Below are positions 60,901-64,000 of a stretch of DNA of 64,000 nucleotides, piece by piece. The translations under genes and the position numbers were made by a program. How positions within the stretch are numbered: position 1 is the first letter of the stretch; each line of letters begins with the position of its first letter. The notes under the pieces were generated by a model, which saw nothing but the letters and a program-made list of their open reading frames with translations, had not been told where the DNA came from and ran no database searches. The DNA comes from Bin87 sp965220095. GTDB taxonomy: Bacteria > Chloroflexota > Dehalococcoidia > Lucifugimonadales > UBA3495. The stretch is from the NCBI GenBank assembly GCA_965220095.1, contig OZ244805.1, forward strand, positions 2,294,001 through 2,358,000, in the 5' to 3' direction.

Positions 60901-61660
60901 CGACCCGGAGGGCGCCATCAACACGGTGGAGCAGCTGGACGAGGACGCGGTGGGTTCGACGGTTACGCTGCTGGGACACGTTAACGAGGTTACCGAGCGG
61001 TACACCCGCGATAACCGCAAGTTCCTGCGCGTCGATCTGGGGATGGTTGGCGGCCAGGTGGAAACGATGGTTTGGCCCGACAACCTGGACAAGACGGCCC
61101 ACGTCTGGCAGCAGGGCGCCACGGTTCGGGTGGTCGGCCGTTTGCAAGTCCGGGGCGATGACTTCTCGCTAGCCTGTTTCGATGCCAGGGAGTTTCAGAT
61201 TGGGGCGCCAGCCGACGCTCACCCCAACCTCTCTCCCCCGGGGAGCGGCACTGCGTCCAGCGCGGCGGCGGCAAAATCTGCTCCCCCGGCGGGGGCCAGC
61301 CCTCACCCTAACCCTCTCCCGGAGGGAGCGGGAACCGGGACGACTCGTAGCGGCAATGGTAAGGTCAAGAGCGCGCCCGTCAGTGGGCGGGATGCCGGTA
61401 TGCTCATCAGGATGACCGAAACCGACGACGCCGACGGCGATCGCTACCTGCTGCGTCAGGCCATTCGGGTCATGCTGGAATACACCGGCGATGACAAGGT
61501 GTACGTGGAGCTGAACCTGCGGGAGGGCCGGCGCGTACTGATGGAGATTCCCACCGTCTCAACCGACGCCTGCCCGGAGTTGCAGCAGCGCTTGCTGGAA
61601 CTGCTGGGCGAAGGCAACGCCGAATATCGCGGCTGGGAACTGTCGGCGGCGGCGGATTGA
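57998..61660 (+). CDS. dnaE: DNA polymerase III subunit alpha
   Basis: A 1220-residue replicative polymerase. The PHP domain begins directly at the GTG start (FTHLHTHTEYSMLDGISRI), followed by palm motifs GVRGSAAASIVLYCLGIT and the catalytic PDIDMDFQDDRRDEVLRYV, finger segments LYRPGPMEHIDRFI and YGVIVYQDQVLQILQ, tandem HhH, and an OB fold near residues 990-1070. Residues about 1073-1115 are a Ser/Ala/Gly/Pro-rich linker encoded by intergenic-type repeats, before a C-terminal domain. Length slightly exceeds typical DnaE1 because of this linker. Confidence 0.96.
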   Translation: MFTHLHTHTEYSMLDGISRIPDLVNRTRELGMDAMSITDHGSLYGVVDFYSECVEAGIKPIIGCEMYVAHGSRHDRTPNERTANHLVLIAKDNTGYRNLLQLVTRSHLEGFHYRPRIDKELLEQHRQGLICLSGCPSAEVPTLLADGNYDAGREMAGWYREIFGENYYLELQHHEHVPQLPAINESLIRLNKDTGIPLLVTNDAHYVRQPDHQFQDVYICIQTGTNVHDEKRLRMEDSSYYIKSSAEMAAMFPQFPQALDITGEVAQGCNVSLGFGQMHLPRYNTPNNEDADDYLKRICWEGFRKRYGNNHEEARVRMEYELEVVKQTSFANYFLVVWDIISFVRQQDILFGVRGSAAASIVLYCLGITEIDPLEYRLVFERFLNFERKEMPDIDMDFQDDRRDEVLRYVIDRYGSDRVAQIITFGTMGPKAALRDVGRGLGMSYSDVDRVARMVPNRSRTLSDALTANPELKQTYESDPAMQNLVDNAQALEGIVHHVSTHAAGVLIADEPLTETVPLQRPARGDENSPVMMTQFSMDPVAKLGLLKMDFLGLTNLTILDRTIKLLDKERGIRIDLGRLGLDDEEAYELLGTGNTSDLFQLESAGMQRYIKELKPSNLGDIAAMIALYRPGPMEHIDRFIRSKHGREEVTYPHPSMKELLDETYGVIVYQDQVLQILQNFAGYTLGAADTVRKAMGKKIPALMAEERDRFLAGAVAQGYTETMGTEIFDLIEPFAGYAFNKAHSVSYGLISYWTAYFKTHYALEYMASVLNCRLDHADRYIASINECTRMGITIGLPDVNASGVLYMIDKTVDKTADKAAGPGQLRVGLAAVKTVGEGAVNPIVAERTANGPYTSVGDFCNRVDVSGLNRRTLEALAKAGAFDSLAPRAAVVGALDRIWAMAQQETRNRNSGQFGMFGNELDSNSGGTLLELITNQPDYTAQEKAALEKEFLGVAISFNPILALAAVDPEGAINTVEQLDEDAVGSTVTLLGHVNEVTERYTRDNRKFLRVDLGMVGGQVETMVWPDNLDKTAHVWQQGATVRVVGRLQVRGDDFSLACFDAREFQIGAPADAHPNLSPPGSGTASSAAAAKSAPPAGASPHPNPLPEGAGTGTTRSGNGKVKSAPVSGRDAGMLIRMTETDDADGDRYLLRQAIRVMLEYTGDDKVYVELNLREGRRVLMEIPTVSTDACPELQQRLLELLGEGNAEYRGWELSAAAD
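61219..61332 (+). repeat. intergenic-type repeats inside dnaE
   Basis: CTCACCCCAACCTCTCTCCC (61219-61238) and CCTCACCCTAACCCTCTCCC (61301-61320), each followed by GGGG- or GGAGGG-type complement, are the same repeat seen between genes at 13415, 49255, 62791, 62961, 63132 and 63304. Here they are kept in frame and form a flexible linker. Confidence 0.8.
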
Positions 61661-61668
61661 AGTTCCTT

Positions 61669-61705
61669 TGTCATTGCGAGGAGCGGAGCGACGTGGCAAT
61701 CTCGT
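61669..61705. repeat. TCATTGCGAG repeat, single arm
   Basis: TGTCATTGCGAGGAGCGGAG followed by CGACGTGGCAATCTCG, one arm of the palindromic family, 23 bp before the GIY-YIG gene. Confidence 0.8.
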
Positions 61706-61727
61706 AGCGATAACGACGTTGTAGCTC

Positions 61728-62030
61728 ATGGCGACCCCCAAACGGTACTTCGTGTATGTGATGGCCAACGCCAGATTCACGACGCTGTACGTCGGCGTTA
61801 CGAACAATTTGGAACGTAGAGTTTGGGAACACAAGCACCGGGTACACCCGTCATCTTTCACCGCGCGCTATAACCTGGACCGCTTGGTCCATTTCGAGGA
61901 TTGCGCGGATGTGGAAGGAGCCATCGCCAGGGAGAAACAGATCAAAAGCTGGTCCCGGGCCAGAAAGGATGCCCTCATTGACGGCCTGAACCCGGGCCAT
62001 GTGGATTTAGCGGTGGACTGGTACGATTAG
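61728..62030 (+). CDS. GIY-YIG nuclease family protein
   Basis: A 100-residue single-domain GIY-YIG protein: KRYFVYVMANARFTTLYVGV carries the Y-x-Y and Y-V-G pair, TNNLERRVWEHK the conserved Arg, and AIAREKQIKSWSRARKDALI the C-terminal helix with the catalytic Glu. It resembles YhbQ/UvrC-N-terminal-like small nucleases. The gene lies between two copies of the TCATTGCGAG palindrome (61669 and 62059), only 20-30 bp from each. A link between nuclease and repeat is inferred, by analogy with REP-associated transposases. Confidence 0.9.
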   Translation: MATPKRYFVYVMANARFTTLYVGVTNNLERRVWEHKHRVHPSSFTARYNLDRLVHFEDCADVEGAIAREKQIKSWSRARKDALIDGLNPGHVDLAVDWYD

Positions 62031-62058
62031 TACCGGTCATTAACAGCGACGAGTTTCT

Positions 62059-62149
62059 GTCATTGCGAGCGAAGCGCGGCAATCTCTGAGGGGTTCGGGC
62101 GTTGGTTCCGGAGCGGGATTGCCACGTCGCTGCGCTCCTCGCAATGACA
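62059..62149. repeat. TCATTGCGAG palindromic repeat, both arms
   Basis: TGTCATTGCGAGCGAAGCG... and ...CTGCGCTCCTCGCAATGACA face each other around a unique centre of about 25 bp, starting 28 bp after the GIY-YIG stop. Confidence 0.85.
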
Positions 62150-62212
62150 GAGAGGGGGCTGCTCGCGATGCCAGAGAGGGGGCTACTCGCGATGCCAGAG
62201 GCCGGCCTAGCC

Positions 62213-62737
62213 CTACTCGCTGGCCGGTATTTGGAGGCCGAGGCCGGCGGCGATGAACCTTTTGCCGTTGCGCTGGTAGCCGGCGGTGGGGTCTTCGAGG
62301 CGCTTGCGGTGTACCGCCGGCAGCTCGCGGATGCGACCGGGCACACCTACGACCAGCGACTCCGGCGGGATGGCGGCTCCGGTTACGATGGCGCCCGCGC
62401 CAATCAGCACGTAGTCGCCAACGTCGCAGTCCTCCAGGCACACCGCGTTGACGCCAATCATCACGTTGTTGCCGATTTTGCCGCCATGCACCACCGCGCC
62501 GTGGGTCATCAGCACGTTGTCGCCCAGCTCCAGAAAGTCGTCGGTGTGCAGGACGCAGTTGTCCTGGATGGAACAGTTCTTACCAATGATAATCTGCCCG
62601 TAGTCGCCGCGAATCACCGCGCCGGGCCAGATGCTGGTGCCCTCGCCGATGATGACGTCGCCCACAATGTAGGCGGCCTCGCTGACGAACACGCTGGGAT
62701 GAATTTGGGGCGACTTGCCGTCAATGCTGCGAATCAA
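62213..62737 (-). CDS. gamma-class carbonic anhydrase family protein
   Basis: A 174-residue left-handed beta-helix protein. IHPSVFVSEAAYIVGDVIIG, SIWPGAVIRGDYGQIIIG, SIQDNCVLHTDD, VLMTHGAVVHGGKIGNNVMIG supply the hexapeptide repeats and the three metal-binding His (one in LHTD, two in THGAVVHG). It may hydrate CO2 or act as a structural homologue. The ORF extends to ATG 62779, but TTG 62737 with GGGAG upstream gives the usual family start L-I-R-S-I-D-G-K-S-P. Confidence 0.88.
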   Translation of the reverse strand: MIRSIDGKSPQIHPSVFVSEAAYIVGDVIIGEGTSIWPGAVIRGDYGQIIIGKNCSIQDNCVLHTDDFLELGDNVLMTHGAVVHGGKIGNNVMIGVNAVCLEDCDVGDYVLIGAGAIVTGAAIPPESLVVGVPGRIRELPAVHRKRLEDPTAGYQRNGKRFIAAGLGLQIPASE

Positions 62738-62790
62738 AGCGTAACTCCCGGATAATGTGGATGGGGTTATTATACGCATGGGAAGCCCGC

Positions 62791-63325
62791 CCTCACCCCC
62801 GGCCCCTCTCTCGGAGGGCGAGGGGAGTCCGGCCTGCTGTCATTGCGAGGAGCGGAGCGACGTGGCAATCTCGTCGCCGTAGCAATGGTGGTTTGCCAAC
62901 GGGTGCTCAACCGCAACGAGATTGCCACGCTGCGCTCGCAATGACAGTCTGAAGTGAGCCCCCCACCCCCGGCCCCTCGCCCTCCGGGAGAGGGGAGTCC
63001 GGCCTGCTGTCATTGCGAGGAGCGGAGCGACGTGGCAATCTCGTCGCCGTAGCAATGGTGGTTTGCCAACGGGTGCTCAACCGCAACGAGATTGCCACGC
63101 TGCGCTCGCAATGACAGTCTGAAGTGAGCCCCCTCACCCCCGGCCCCTCTCTCGGAGGGAGAGGGGAGTCCGGCCTGCTGTCATTGCGAGGAGCGGAGCG
63201 ACGTGGCAATCTCGTCGCCGTAGCAATGGTGGTTTGCCAACGGGTGCTCAACCGCAACGAGTTTGCCACGCTGCGCTCGCAATGACAGTCCGAAGTGAGC
63301 CCCCCTCACCCCCGGCCCCTCTCCC
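62791..63325. repeat. three tandem ~170-bp units with palindromes
   Basis: Units start at 62791, 62961, 63132, with a partial fourth at 63304 (periods 170, 171, 172). Each has CCCCACCCCCGGCCCCTC-type sequence, GGGGAGTCCGGCCTGCTG, the TCATTGCGAG palindrome with both arms and a shared centre GTAGCAATGGTGGTTTGCCA, and ends ACAGTCTGAAGTGAGCC. Units differ at only a few positions, so the amplification is recent. Confidence 0.92.
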
Positions 63326-63683
63326 GGCCACACCAATCCCCTCTCCCATCAAGGGAGAGGGAAGCCCGCCCCCTGGGCGAGGGGTGGGGGTGAGGGCTAC
63401 GACCCGCCGCCTGTTTTTATAAAACGGACAAAATCGGTCGGGCTATCGTAATACTCCCGTAATATTTGGTGGGCTAGAATTGCGCGGTATGAGTACAAAT
63501 CTACATATCCGTAGCGTTCCGCCGGCAGCCCGCCGGCGCTTTGCCGACGGGCCACACACAGGAGGTGCCACCCCGAATACCAGCCTAATGCGACGGCTAG
63601 GGCGGGTCTGAGTTGCCACGCCCGACGCTGCCGTCCCAAAGAACCGAGAGCAAACGACAATCTCACGAGGAGAATGTTGTCAA
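63326..63683. other. upstream region of a secreted-protein gene
   Basis: It begins with a further CCCTCTCCC/GGGAGAGGG palindrome (about 63340-63362) and GCCCGCCCCCTGGGCGAGGG. Beyond 63410 it becomes more mixed. No gene or clear promoter consensus was identified. Confidence 0.4.
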
Positions 63684-64000
63684 ATGAAAAGCAAGAATAA
63701 AAGACGAATTGGCGCGGTGCCAATTTCCCTGGTGGCAGCGCTCGCGCTGGCTGCCTTCCTTTCCGCCGGCCTGTTGCTGGCCCCTAACGGCACGCCAACG
63801 GCCGAGGCTCAAGACGCAGACTGCGAAGTCATGGTCGATGCGGCCGGCACCAGCGTAATTGTACCCACTGCTCCAGGCTGTGAGGCCCAAGGCGATACGG
63901 CGACGGTTGTGTTCGAGGGAGCGGATGACGCCGAAATGGATAGGACGCTGAGCCTTTTGATCGCGGATACAGCCGGCCCTATCACGGCCTATCCGAATGG
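63684..64000 (+). CDS. secreted protein, 3'-partial
   Basis: The frame starts MKSKNKRRIGAVPISLVAAL with a basic N-terminus and hydrophobic core, ending LLLAPNGTPTAEAQ, a Sec signal peptide with cleavage after AEA or AQ. The mature part (DADCEVMVDAAGTSVIVPT, then two Cys spaced about 25 residues apart and acidic segments) is cut by the window end. GAGGAG lies 11 nt before the ATG. It may be a surface or S-layer-type protein; not determinable. Confidence 0.65.
   Translation, partial: MKSKNKRRIGAVPISLVAALALAAFLSAGLLLAPNGTPTAEAQDADCEVMVDAAGTSVIVPTAPGCEAQGDTATVVFEGADDAEMDRTLSLLIADTAGPITAYPN

Noticed and set aside
62791..63325. Tandem repeats as a CRISPR array
   Set aside because: The unit is 170 bp with the whole unit repeated, without short repeats separated by unique spacers, and no cas genes are nearby.
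63397..63723. Minus-strand ORF of 108 codons near the window end
   Set aside because: It overlaps the signal peptide region of the secreted protein and contains translated repeat sequence.

Overview
The window (64 kb, GC-rich, roughly 60% by eye) looks like a chromosomal contig of a free-living or host-associated heterotrophic bacterium. The closest fit is Chloroflexota (Dehalococcoidia / SAR202-like). This placement is inference: it rests on a GuaB3-type IMP dehydrogenase, many amidohydrolases, VOC proteins, a family III CoA-transferase and carboxymuconolactone-decarboxylase proteins in one stretch, a solitary 5S rRNA gene, and abundant short palindromic repeats. No 16S gene is present to confirm it.

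Layout. 1-7 kb: end of a response regulator, a hydantoinase-type amidohydrolase, a pair of structured tandem repeats before a broken NYN-domain gene, a lipoprotein, an Asp-box beta-propeller, a MITE joined to a higBA toxin-antitoxin pair, and an MFS transporter. 7-15 kb: CopA copper ATPase with a YHS protein, a coiled-coil membrane protein, SecA, and a secreted YiiX-like hydrolase. 15-20 kb: insertion-sequence island (an IS5-family element, an IS nested inside a second copy of itself, an IS66-like remnant), then tRNA-Asp and a second MITE copy. 20-32 kb: CoA-transferase, hisS, a frameshifted cyclase, a GlcG/HbpS protein, hisF-HAD-hisIE, an IS701-type element at the shared stop site of two convergent genes, an S51-type peptidase, two tandem VOC genes and argS. 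32-42 kb: heterodimeric ABC exporter, alpha/beta hydrolase, pgi and gnd, remnants of an integrase and of a GH32 glycosidase, VOC and CMD proteins. 42-50 kb: repeat-built coiled-coil protein, D-aminoacylase, NUDIX plus GATase pair, DNA methyltransferase with a truncated restriction-enzyme-like partner, dienelactone hydrolase, TIM-barrel amidohydrolase, SDR. 50-64 kb: amidohydrolase, tRNA-Lys, 5S rRNA, clpC, guaB3, a UGSC-motif selenoprotein with an in-frame TGA and a SECIS-like hairpin, a conserved unknown protein, dnaE, a GIY-YIG nuclease flanked by palindromic repeats, a gamma-carbonic anhydrase, a three-unit 170-bp repeat array, and the start of a secreted protein.

The metabolic genes fit a scavenger of amides, cyclic amides, ring-cleavage products and CoA-activated organic acids. 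The most notable signal is the selenoprotein at 56157-56702. The TGA is in frame, the reading frame continues for 83 further residues, the recoded motif is Sec-Gly-Ser-Cys, and a two-tier hairpin with a G-rich apical loop starts directly after the TGA. Other strong signals are precise footprints of mobile elements: a MITE with a 10-bp target duplication, a MITE that appears to give a toxin gene a new start codon, an IS701 element inserted at a CTAG that serves as the stop codon of two convergent genes, and small palindromic repeats inserted into transposase and dnaE reading frames.
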